Assembly: GCA_910587865.1 (NCBI GenBank)
Contig: CAJUNX010000060.1
Span: forward strand, 7,536 to 18,474
Reading direction: 5' to 3'
DNA: 10,939 bases
Source: an uncultured Roseburia sp.
Lineage (GTDB): Bacteria > Bacillota > Clostridia > Lachnospirales > Lachnospiraceae
Part shown: positions 1 to 6,599 of the stretch, one piece after another
Numbering within the stretch: position 1 is the first letter of the stretch
Layout: every line of letters begins with the position of its first letter
Translations under genes and position numbers: made by a program
Notes under the pieces: generated by a model
What the model was told of the DNA's origin: nothing
Databases searched by the model: none
Seen by the model: the letters and a program-made list of their open reading frames with translations, nothing else

Positions 1-225
1 TAAGGAAGGCCGCAGCGGAAGAGTCCGGCCGGATTGACGCAGCCGGCGGAGAAAAGGCCGGCCGGTACTGAGTCAGCCGCCGCAGCTTTAAGGAAGGCCG
101 CAGCGGAAGAGTCCGGCCGGATTGACGCAGCCGGCGGAGAAAAAGCCGGCCGGCACTGAGTCAGCCGCCGCAGCTTTAAGGAAGGCCGCGCGGAAGAGTC
201 CGGCCGGATTGACGCAGCCGGCGGA
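1..225. repeat. 88-bp tandem repeat, about 2.6 copies
   Basis: Copies start at 1, 89 and 177 (unit start TAAGGAAGGCCGC). Copies 1 and 2 differ at only two positions (56/144 and 66/154). Copy 3 has a 2-nt deletion near 189 and ends at 225. The unit is very GC-rich and holds CCGGCCGG palindromes. Because 88 is not a multiple of 3, the array cannot encode a repeating peptide in one frame. However, frame 3 of copy 1 is open from 3 to a TGA at 69-71 and reads as a charged, Ala/Gly-rich tail, so the first copy may be the 3' end of an upstream gene that was then duplicated. ruvB often precedes queA in Firmicutes, but nothing here identifies the upstream gene. The array may continue beyond the left edge. 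Confidence 0.93.
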
Positions 226-258
226 TTTCACAGTGCCGCAAGGTCAGGAGAGAAGAAT

Positions 259-1284
259 ATGGATGTGAAGGATTTTTATTATGAGCTGCCGCAGGAGCTG
301 ATCGCACAGGATCCGCTGACCGACCGTTCATCGTCAAGGCTCATGGTGCTTGACAGAAAGACGAAAGCGGTGGAGCACAGGATTTTTAAGGACATCGTGG
401 AATATCTGGCGCCCGGCGACTGTCTTGTGATCAACAACACAAAGGTGATTCCGGCCAGGCTCTACGGCGTGAGGGAGGGAACCGGCGCAAAGATCGAGAT
501 TCTCCTTTTAAAGCGAAACGAGAAGGATATTTGGGAGATACTTGTAAAACCGGGGAAAAAGTGTAAACCGGGAACCGTGATCTGTTTTGGCGACGGACTT
601 CTGACCGGCGAGATTGTCGGGATGGCGGAGGAGGGCAACCGTCTGATTCAGTTCCGGTATGAAGGGATCTTTGAGGAGATTTTAGACCGTCTGGGACAGA
701 TGCCGCTGCCGCCGTACATCACGCATCAGCTTGCGGATCGGAACCGCTATCAGACGGTCTATGCGAAGCATGACGGCTCTGCGGCGGCGCCGACCGCCGG
801 GCTTCATTTTACGCCGGAGCTTCTGGATGAGATTCGTGCGATGGGGGTGGAGATCGCCGAGGTGACGCTTCATGTGGGGCTCGGCACCTTCCGCCCGGTA
901 AAAGAGAGCGATGTCTTAAAGCATCACATGCATGCGGAATATTACCGGATTTCGCAGAGCGAAGCGGATAAAATCAACCGCGCGAAGCGGGAAGGGCACC
1001 GCGTGATTGCGGTCGGTACGACCAGCACGAGAACGCTCGAGGCGGCTTCGGATGAACACGGATTTCTCACAGAGCGAAGCGGCTGGACCGAAATCTTTAT
1101 CTACCCGGGCTACCGGTTTAAAGTGATTGACGCGCTGATCACAAATTTTCACCTTCCGGAATCGACACTTGTCATGCTGGTGTCGGCTCTTGCGGGCAGG
1201 GAAGCGGTGCTTGCGGCTTATGAGGAGGCGGTGCGGGAACGGTATCGGTTTTTCAGCTTCGGGGATGCTATGTTTATACTGTGA
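259..1284 (+). CDS. queA: S-adenosylmethionine:tRNA ribosyltransferase-isomerase (QueA)
   Basis: QueA moves the ribosyl group of S-adenosylmethionine onto the 7-aminomethyl-7-deazaguanine at the wobble position of GUN-anticodon tRNAs and isomerises it to epoxyqueuosine; it is a cytosolic tRNA-modification enzyme. At 341 residues it has the family's usual full length. Visible family blocks are the N-terminal FYYELPQELIAQ (6-17), DCLVINNTKVIPARL (54-68), GSAAAPTAGLHFT (173-185), VTLHVGLGTFRPV (202-214), HMHAEYY (223-229), GTTSTRTLE (253-261), TNFHLPESTLVMLVSAL (295-311) and the terminal GDAMFI (335-340). The ATG start has AGGAG at 246-250, 8 nt upstream, and the family N terminus begins right there. 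The gene lies directly downstream of the tandem repeats; I see no convincing promoter between them, so it may be read from an upstream gene. No other queuosine genes are in the window. Identification is secure. Confidence 0.98.
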   Translation: MDVKDFYYELPQELIAQDPLTDRSSSRLMVLDRKTKAVEHRIFKDIVEYLAPGDCLVINNTKVIPARLYGVREGTGAKIEILLLKRNEKDIWEILVKPGKKCKPGTVICFGDGLLTGEIVGMAEEGNRLIQFRYEGIFEEILDRLGQMPLPPYITHQLADRNRYQTVYAKHDGSAAAPTAGLHFTPELLDEIRAMGVEIAEVTLHVGLGTFRPVKESDVLKHHMHAEYYRISQSEADKINRAKREGHRVIAVGTTSTRTLEAASDEHGFLTERSGWTEIFIYPGYRFKVIDALITNFHLPESTLVMLVSALAGREAVLAAYEEAVRERYRFFSFGDAMFIL

Positions 1285-1294
1285 AAATTCGTTT

Positions 1295-1340
1295 AATATG
1301 CACATATTATATTTACAATATAAAGCAATATGCACATAAT
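1295..1340 (+). promoter_or_regulatory. Promoter-like site with 12-bp direct repeat
   Basis: An AT-rich island follows queA. AATATGCACATA occurs at 1295-1306 and again at 1327-1338, start to start 32 bp, about three helical turns. Between and over them lies a plausible sigma-A promoter: TTTACA (1312-1317), 17-bp spacer, CATAAT (1335-1340), so the second repeat overlaps the -10 box. This arrangement fits an operator, perhaps of the toxin-antitoxin unit whose toxin relic follows. It could now drive the nuclease-helicase gene with a leader of about 210 nt. Inferred from sequence only. Confidence 0.45.
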
Positions 1341-1411
1341 AAACAAAAGACAGCAAACTACGCGATTGCTGATTTTACACACGGCTGTTTGTGCCGGAGC
1401 GTCACAAATAA

Positions 1412-1537
1412 TTCACCAGCCAGTTTAAACAAGATCTGAAACTGGCGAAAAAGCAGGGGAAAGATTGTGGTGATGATGCCGGATGCAGGAAATGTCATGT
1501 TGAGCCGGATTGGTTATTGATAAGTGCAGCGGTCTGA
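1412..1537 (+). pseudogene. Internally deleted relic of a YafQ/RelE-type toxin gene
   Basis: The frame 1412-1534 is closed by TAA at 1409-1411 and TGA at 1535-1537 and has no start codon. It reads FTSQFKQDLKLAKKQGKD, then about six unrelated residues, then CRKCHVEPDWLLI. The first block matches the N-terminal helix of YafQ-type mRNA interferases; the second matches their HVEPDWILIY core, which carries a catalytic His-Asp-Trp. In the family these blocks are separated by roughly 30 more residues, including a catalytic His, and are followed by a C-terminal His. Both of those parts are missing here. The two blocks are still in the same frame, as expected after an in-frame deletion. No antitoxin gene is recognisable upstream. 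The relic cannot encode an active toxin. Family recognition is from memory, without a search. Confidence 0.72.
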
Positions 1538-1555
1538 AAGAAGAAAGGCTTTTTT

Positions 1556-4500
1556 ATGTACATTGCTGATTTACACATTCACTCCCGTTATTCCAGGGCG
1601 ACCAGCAGAGACTGTACGCCGGAATCGCTGGATCTGTGGGCCAGGCGAAAGGGTATCGGTATCGTGGGCACCGGAGATTTTACGCACCCTGCATGGCGGC
1701 AGGAGCTGCGCGAAAAGCTAAAGCCGGCGGGAAACGGATGCTATGTGTTAAAAGAAGAGTACCGGATTGCGGACGATTCGGCGGCGGACGGCGTGCAGCC
1801 GCAGTTTGTCATCACCGGAGAGATCAGTTCGATTTATAAAAAATACGACCGTGTCCGGAAGGTGCACAGCCTGATTCTGCTGCCGGGGCTTGAAGAGGCG
1901 GAGCTGGTTTCCGGCAGGCTTGAGACGATCGGGAATCTTCACTCGGACGGCAGACCCATTTTAGGGCTGGACTGTCATGACCTTCTGGAGATTCTTCTGG
2001 AGCTGTGCCCGGAGGCCGTCTATGTACCGGCGCATATCTGGACGCCTCACTTTTCCCTGTTTGGGGCCTTTTCCGGCTTTGATTCCGTGGAAGAATGCTA
2101 TGGCGACCTGTCACGCTATATCTGTGCCATGGAGACCGGGCTTTCCTCGGATCCGCTCATGAACGGACGGGTTTCCGCACTGGACCGTTATCAGCTGATT
2201 TCGAATTCGGATGCCCATTCTCCGGCAAAGCTTGGCCGGGAGGCAAATCTTCTGGAGATCGAATTATCCTATATGGCGCTGCAAAAGGCCATCCGGACCG
2301 GGGAAGGTCTGACGGGAACGATCGAATTTTTCCCGGAGGAAGGGAAATATCATTATGACGGACACCGGAAATGCGGGATCTGCCTGTCGCCCGCAGAGAC
2401 GGAGGCATACAAAGGAATCTGCCCGGTCTGCGGGCGGAAGCTGACGATCGGAGTATCTCACCGCATCGAACAGCTTTCCGATCGTCCCGTGGGATACCGG
2501 CGTGAAAACGGCGTCGGGTTTGAGAGTCTCATTCCGCTGCCGGAGCTGATCGGCGCAGCTCTGGGATGTTCGCCGGCCAGCGTGAAGGCTGAAAAAATGT
2601 ATCGGACGATGCTTCAGAAGCTGGGAGCAGAGTTTCCCATCCTGCGTGAGATTCCCGTAGAGGAGATACGAGGCGTGGCGGGAACGCGGATCGCGGAAGG
2701 GATCGGAAGGCTGCGCGGCGGGGAGGTCACCTGGAATCCGGGATTTGACGGGGAATACGGAACGTTCTATCTGTTTACCCGCAGCGAGCTTCACGATGCG
2801 GACGGACAGCTGAGTCTGTTTGAGCAGCCGGAAATGAAACGTGCGGATCACACGCAGAACGATGACGGACAGCCGTGTCCTCAGGAGACGCCCGGTCAGC
2901 CAGGTGATACGACAAATGCCGAATGTCAGGTCGGGGCGCATGCGGCGCCCGGTCCTCCAGCCCCGTCGGCCGATCCAGCCGCAGAGTCTGCCCCGGGTTT
3001 CGCGCCGGAGTCCGGTCCTTCAGCCCCGTCGGCCGATCCAGCCGCAGAGTCTGCCCCGGGTTTCGCGCCGGCGTCCGGTCTTCCAGCCCCGTCGGCCGAT
3101 CCGGCCGCAGAGTCTGCCCCGGGTTTCGCGGCGGAGTCCGGTCCTCCAGCCCCGTCGGCCGCGCATCCGCCGCAGACAGCCCGGACCGCCGACAGACGTC
3201 TGACGTCTGCTGCAGACAGGCCGGCGCCGGAGAGCCGGCCAAAGCTTCTTTGGAATGAAAAACAGCGGCAGGCGATCGAATCCGTCGGGCGTGTCACGAT
3301 AGTGACGGCCGGCCCCGGCACCGGAAAGACGGGGACGCTCGCGGCGCATATCCTTCATCTGATTCGGGTGCGGCGGGTAAAGCCGTCTTCCATCGCGGCG
3401 GTGACCTTCACCGGTCAGGCGGCAAAAGAGCTGCGCGAACGCATCGAATCACAGCTGGGAAAAGCGACGGCGCGGCGGCTTACGATCGGAACCTTTCATT
3501 CGATTGCGTGGAAGATCCTGACAGACAGCGGCATGGAAGTTTCACTTGCGGGGGAGACGCAGACACGGGAACTCGTTCGGAACATCCGGGCCGAATACGG
3601 CTTAAAGCAGTCTGTTTCCCGTCTGCTCACAGAAATTTCAAACAGCAGGACCGGCATGCATACGCCGGAATCTGATCAGGAAAAGGCGGTGCTGGAAGCA
3701 TATCAGAACAGCTTAAGAGAGTGGGGGGCGCTCGATTACGACGACATCCTGCTTGAGGCGCTGCGGATCGCCGAAACAAAGCCGGACGGATCCGAAACAA
3801 AACCGGACGGATCCGAAACAAAGCCGGACGAATTTGGAAAAAGAAACGATGCGGGAAATACCGCTCCGCAGAAAGGCGCCAAAGCGGGAGCGTTCCCCTA
3901 TCTTCTGGCAGATGAATTTCAGGATATCAGTCCCCTGCAGTACCGTCTGATCAGGGCGTGGAACAGAGACGGGAGGGAGCTGTTTGTTATCGGAGACCGC
4001 GATCAGGCCATTTACGGGTTCCGCGGGGCCGATGCCGGATGCTTTGAAACGTTAAGACAGGATGCTCCGGAGGCATGTGAGATCCGGCTTTTGGAAAATT
4101 ACCGCTCCACGCCGCAGATCCTTTCCGCCGCCGGCGCAGTGATCGCGAACAACCCGGGGCCGGCGAGACTTCTGCATGCGAACCGTCCGGCGGGGGCGCC
4201 GGTGCGGATCATCGAAGCGGAGAGCGATCGTGCGGAGGCCGTTTTTGCGGCAAAAGAGATCAACCGGCTGACCGGCGGGATCGGGATGCTCGAAGCCCAG
4301 GAACTGTTCTGGGCAGGAGGAGAGCGCACCTTTGGCTTTGGCGATATCGCGGTCTGTTACCGGACGCACCGGCAGGCAGCGCTGCTCGAGGAGTGTCTGA
4401 AAAAGGAAGGCATTCCCTGTGTGGTGACGGGAAGAGAGGAGTTTTTGCAGGAGGAGACCGTGCGGGGAACCATCTGCTTTATCCGATCCCTCTTATACCC

Positions 4501-5104
4501 GAACGACAGGATGGCTGCCAAAACGGCCCGGATGCTGTTATGGCAGAAGGAGAGCGAAACGCTGGCGGAGAGCAGTTTTGCGGCGATGACGGAAAAGTAT
4601 GCGCCGGGGTTCCTGCGGAAAAAGCCGCAGAAGTTTCTGGAGGAGTGGATGAGAGAGCCTGGGCTGGAGCAGAAAAAGGAAATGCAGCTGCTGCATCAGA
4701 CTGCCATGTGTTATTCGAAGATGACGGACTTTTCCGAGGCGCTTGAGACCGGGACGGAGAGCGAGCTGAAGCGCTGCGGCGGAAAACGCTATACGGCGGA
4801 CGCGGTTACCCTGATGACGCTGCACGGTTCCAAGGGACTCGAATTTCCGGTCGTACTGATCTGCGGGGTGAAAAAAGGCTGCATTCCGTTTACGGCAGCG
4901 AACATATCTTCGGATGAACAGGAAGAACGCCGTCTGTTTTACGTCGGCCTCACGCGGGCGAAGGAGGAGCTGATTGTTACCTACGCGAAGGAGCCCTCTG
5001 GTTTTCTGGCGGAAATTCCCGGGGAGACGGCTGTCAGAGAGAAGGCGCCGGCGGGGAAAAGCAGGGAGTACGGCCGACAGATGAGCCTGTTCGAACTCCT
5101 GTGA
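1556..5104 (+). CDS. Endonuclease Q-like PHP nuclease fused to UvrD/PcrA-type helicase
   Basis: The N-terminal half (about 1-415) resembles endonuclease Q, which nicks DNA 5' of deaminated bases and abasic sites. It has DLHIHSRYS (5-13), GTGDFTHP (38-45), TGE (87-89), H104, VPAHIWTPHFSLFG (157-170), SNSDAHS (216-222) and a C4 zinc finger (C273, C276, C289, C292). A Pro/Ala linker (about 425-560) follows. The C-terminal half is an SF1A helicase: Q motif NEKQRQAI (567-574), Walker A AGPGTGKT (585-592), TFHS (646-649), Walker B LLADEFQD (783-790), GDRDQAIYGFRGAD (813-826), ENYRST (847-852), TLMTLHGSKGLEF (1085-1097) and YVGLTRAK (1129-1136). QLSLF (418-422) and QMSLF (1175-1179) look like DNA sliding-clamp binding motifs. 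All key motifs are intact, so both activities are plausible. The tail after motif VI is short, about 46 residues. The ATG follows AGAAAGG (1542-1548) by 7 nt. The role in repair of deaminated DNA is inferred. Confidence 0.92.
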   Translation: MYIADLHIHSRYSRATSRDCTPESLDLWARRKGIGIVGTGDFTHPAWRQELREKLKPAGNGCYVLKEEYRIADDSAADGVQPQFVITGEISSIYKKYDRVRKVHSLILLPGLEEAELVSGRLETIGNLHSDGRPILGLDCHDLLEILLELCPEAVYVPAHIWTPHFSLFGAFSGFDSVEECYGDLSRYICAMETGLSSDPLMNGRVSALDRYQLISNSDAHSPAKLGREANLLEIELSYMALQKAIRTGEGLTGTIEFFPEEGKYHYDGHRKCGICLSPAETEAYKGICPVCGRKLTIGVSHRIEQLSDRPVGYRRENGVGFESLIPLPELIGAALGCSPASVKAEKMYRTMLQKLGAEFPILREIPVEEIRGVAGTRIAEGIGRLRGGEVTWNPGFDGEYGTFYLFTRSELHDADGQLSLFEQPEMKRADHTQNDDGQPCPQETPGQPGDTTNAECQVGAHAAPGPPAPSADPAAESAPGFAPESGPSAPSADPAAESAPGFAPASGLPAPSADPAAESAPGFAAESGPPAPSAAHPPQTARTADRRLTSAADRPAPESRPKLLWNEKQRQAIESVGRVTIVTAGPGTGKTGTLAAHILHLIRVRRVKPSSIAAVTFTGQAAKELRERIESQLGKATARRLTIGTFHSIAWKILTDSGMEVSLAGETQTRELVRNIRAEYGLKQSVSRLLTEISNSRTGMHTPESDQEKAVLEAYQNSLREWGALDYDDILLEALRIAETKPDGSETKPDGSETKPDEFGKRNDAGNTAPQKGAKAGAFPYLLADEFQDISPLQYRLIRAWNRDGRELFVIGDRDQAIYGFRGADAGCFETLRQDAPEACEIRLLENYRSTPQILSAAGAVIANNPGPARLLHANRPAGAPVRIIEAESDRAEAVFAAKEINRLTGGIGMLEAQELFWAGGERTFGFGDIAVCYRTHRQAALLEECLKKEGIPCVVTGREEFLQEETVRGTICFIRSLLYPNDRMAAKTARMLLWQKESETLAESSFAAMTEKYAPGFLRKKPQKFLEEWMREPGLEQKKEMQLLHQTAMCYSKMTDFSEALETGTESELKRCGGKRYTADAVTLMTLHGSKGLEFPVVLICGVKKGCIPFTAANISSDEQEERRLFYVGLTRAKEELIVTYAKEPSGFLAEIPGETAVREKAPAGKSREYGRQMSLFELL
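2807..2821 (+). other. Encoded QLSLF sliding-clamp binding motif (internal)
   Basis: Residues 418-422 of the nuclease-helicase protein read QLSLF, an exact match to the bacterial beta-clamp consensus QL(S/D)LF. It lies where the nuclease half ends and the low-complexity linker begins, as if it were the C-terminal tail of a once-separate endonuclease Q. Archaeal endonuclease Q is known to bind its clamp, PCNA, which makes the match more credible. Binding itself is inference. Confidence 0.68.
2949..3161 (+). repeat. 63-bp in-frame tandem repeat in the protein linker
   Basis: Three full 63-bp units start at 2961, 3024 and 3087, with partial units on both sides (from 2949 and up to 3161). Each encodes 21 residues, APSADPAAESAPGF followed by a variable AAESGPP-like end, in residues about 465-536. 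The repeat is a disordered Pro/Ala-rich spacer between nuclease and helicase. Near-identity of the copies points to recent slippage or duplication, so copy number may vary between strains. Confidence 0.95.
3773..3830 (+). repeat. 21-bp in-frame tandem repeat inside the helicase domain
   Basis: The unit starts at 3773, 3794 and 3815 (the last one partial) and encodes ETKPDGS repeated, residues 740-758. It sits in a hydrophilic insertion of about 40 residues just before Walker B (LLADEFQD). The reading frame is kept, so it is probably a tolerated surface loop. Confidence 0.93.
5078..5092 (+). other. Encoded QMSLF sliding-clamp binding motif (C-terminal)
   Basis: Residues 1175-1179 of the nuclease-helicase protein read QMSLF, with only ELL after them. 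Many clamp-binding proteins carry this kind of motif at the extreme C terminus after a flexible basic stretch, which is present here (KAPAGKSREYGR, 1163-1174). It is a slightly weaker match than QLSLF because position 2 is Met. Confidence 0.6.
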
Positions 5105-5263
5105 AAAGCCCTGATTTACGGGCATACAAGCAGGACTTGAAGCTGAATTTACTGCCAGTTTACTACTTTTGAGGGAAAGAGCCTTGCCAAAGCGGGGCGT
5201 ATGACCGAAGCGGAATTTGCGGGGGTTGCCCTTTATTCCGCCGATGAGGCATGAGCGAGATCA

Positions 5264-5279
5264 GGCGGCTCACGCCGCC
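5264..5279. other. GC-rich hairpin between convergent genes
   Basis: GGCGGC (5264-5269) and GCCGCC (5274-5279) form a perfect 6-bp stem with loop TCAC. There is no U run on either side on either strand, so it is not a canonical intrinsic terminator. Its place between two converging genes still makes a role in stopping transcription possible. Confidence 0.45.
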
Positions 5280-5361
5280 CCAAAGCAGGAAAGAATAAAT
5301 GAGGACGGAATACGACGAAAACGCGGCGTTTCTCTGTCCCTATACCGGGAGATATGGTTGT

Positions 5362-5375
5362 GATATCGCGATATC
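5362..5375. other. 14-bp perfect palindrome GATATCGCGATATC
   Basis: A perfect palindrome about 60 bp beyond the 3' end of tyrA. A second, imperfect symmetric patch follows: GTATA at about 5381 and TATAC at about 5395, with a short spacer. No gene starts here on either strand, so an operator role is not obvious. It could be a protein-binding site or chance. Confidence 0.4.
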
Positions 5376-5433
5376 CATACTGTATATTGTGCGTATATAC
5401 CATTTTGCAGCAGCCCCCTGTCAGGTGGGAGGA

Positions 5434-6531
5434 TCACCGCTCGTACACGACATAGTGATGCTTTTTTAAGAGCGCCACGGAAGCGTCGAGCGCCGGTTTA
5501 TCGTAGAGCTCGAGCCGCAGCACGCCGTCCTCGAACTCGCGGTTATGGATGATCCCGATATTTTTGATGCTGATATGATTGCTCGCGAGGATCGTGGCGA
5601 CGGTTGCGATCCCGCCGGCCTCATCAAGCAGATCGAGATACAGCTCGTATATGCGGTTTAACACGCCCTTCTGCGGGATCGTGAGGGAATCCCTGTAATC
5701 CTTCGCCGCGGTGAAATCCTCCATCAGCGCGTCTCCGTCCTCCCGCGCCATGGCGTCCCTGGTATCGCGCAGCAGATCCATGTACCGGTCGATCAGCTTT
5801 AGCAGCTGATCCTTGTTCGAGAGGCAGATATTTTCCCACATGATCGGCGAGGAAGACGCGATCCTGGTGATATCCTTAAAGCCGCCGGCCGCGATGGTGC
5901 GCATGGTCTGGCGCTCGTCATCGCAGGTGCGCACGAGATTGACAAGGCTGTAGGCGATGACGTGCGGCAGATGGCTGATCGCCGCCGTCGCGTAATCGTG
6001 CTGCCCGTAGTCAAGGATCATCGGGATGGCGCCGAGCGACCGGACGAGTTCGGTAAACGCGCTGATCTTAGTCTCGTCGGACTGCGCGGTGGGGGTAATA
6101 ATATAGTAGGCATTCTCGAGCAGATATTCCTTTGCATTCGAAAGCCCGGTCTTTTCCGAGCCGGCCATCGGGTGACCTCCGATAAACTGCCGTTCCATGC
6201 CGAGCGCGGTGACGGCCCGGTGAATGTCGGATTTTACGCTGCCGACGTCGGTGACGATGCACTGCGGCCCGATGTGTCCGTTCAGCTGTTTTAGATACTC
6301 AATATTCCGCTGTACCGGCGCGCAGAGAAAAATGTAGTCGCAGTCATAAAAATCATCAATGCCGCAGGGCGTCTCATTTTCGATGAGTCCCTCCGCGTAC
6401 GCTTCTTGTACGGTGGAGGCGTGCCCGGCAGTCGCGATGATGGAAAGGCCCTCATGCAGCCGTCTGAGCCGCCTGGCGATCGACCCGCCGATCAGTCCGA
6501 GTCCGATAAAACCGATTTTATGTAATGTCAT
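5434..6531 (-). CDS. tyrA: Prephenate dehydrogenase with C-terminal ACT domain (TyrA)
   Basis: TyrA oxidatively decarboxylates prephenate to 4-hydroxyphenylpyruvate with NAD(P)+, the step committed to tyrosine. The 365-residue protein opens with a Rossmann fold, IGFIGLGLIGGSIA (6-19; GxGxxG at G10, G12, G15). It then shows TDVGSVK (94-100), GGHPMAGSEKTG (118-129), SHLPHVIAYSL (186-196, H187 the likely catalytic His) and GFKDITRIASSSP (217-229). Residues about 298-365 form an ACT domain (GGIATVATILASNHISIKNI at 306-325), the usual site of tyrosine feedback control. I chose the ATG at 6531-6529 because the Rossmann strand begins there, GAAAGGA lies 7 nt upstream, and a promoter lies only 40-68 nt upstream. 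A longer frame to 6696 would read through that promoter. No other aromatic-pathway gene is adjacent. No T-box leader is seen. Confidence 0.96.
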   Translation of the reverse strand: MTLHKIGFIGLGLIGGSIARRLRRLHEGLSIIATAGHASTVQEAYAEGLIENETPCGIDDFYDCDYIFLCAPVQRNIEYLKQLNGHIGPQCIVTDVGSVKSDIHRAVTALGMERQFIGGHPMAGSEKTGLSNAKEYLLENAYYIITPTAQSDETKISAFTELVRSLGAIPMILDYGQHDYATAAISHLPHVIAYSLVNLVRTCDDERQTMRTIAAGGFKDITRIASSSPIMWENICLSNKDQLLKLIDRYMDLLRDTRDAMAREDGDALMEDFTAAKDYRDSLTIPQKGVLNRIYELYLDLLDEAGGIATVATILASNHISIKNIGIIHNREFEDGVLRLELYDKPALDASVALLKKHHYVVYER

Positions 6532-6570
6532 ATCCGTATCCTTTCTGCGTTCTGAACGTTTCTGAAAAAT

Positions 6571-6599
6571 ATCATAGTTTGTTTCACAAAAAAAGTCAA
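6571..6599 (-). promoter_or_regulatory. Promoter of tyrA
   Basis: On the minus strand, TTGACT (6599-6594) is followed by a 17-bp spacer and TATGAT (6576-6571), one mismatch from consensus in each box. Transcription would start near 6564, giving a leader of about 33 nt. That is too short for a T-box or other riboswitch, so tyrosine control probably acts on the enzyme. Confidence 0.8.

Larger units (their letters stand above)
5105..5433. other. Spacer between convergent genes, no recognised gene
   Basis: No clear gene. A short open stretch (5147-5251, TGA at 5252-5254) encodes an unrecognised peptide containing AKAGRMTEAEFAGVALYSAD; its ATG at 5201 has no good ribosome binding site, so it may be a gene relic or chance. 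A 4-bp hairpin (5108-5123) after the helicase stop lacks a U tract. Two stronger symmetric elements, at 5264-5279 and 5362-5375, are listed separately. Confidence 0.5.

Noticed and set aside
1..225. CRISPR-like array
   Set aside because: The units are contiguous 88-bp tandem copies with no unique spacers between short repeats.
2264..2941. 225-codon open frame on the minus strand opposite the nuclease half
   Set aside because: It is a shadow of a well-supported gene in GC-rich DNA. The peptide has no recognisable domain and the frame has no clear ribosome binding site.
2841..3258. Several overlapping open frames in the repeat linker, both strands
   Set aside because: In-frame repeats of a GC-rich unit open all frames at once. 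Only the helicase frame joins conserved domains on both sides.
5108..5123. GCCC/GGGC hairpin right after the helicase stop codon
   Set aside because: The stem is only 4 bp with an 8-nt loop and no U tract, too weak to call a terminator.
4538..5125. 195-codon open frame on the minus strand opposite the helicase C terminus
   Set aside because: It lies over conserved helicase motifs V and VI on the plus strand, and its own product looks like random Arg/Leu-rich sequence.
6531..6564. T-box or other riboswitch before tyrA
   Set aside because: The predicted leader is only about 33 nt, too short for a T-box, and no specifier or antiterminator structure is seen.
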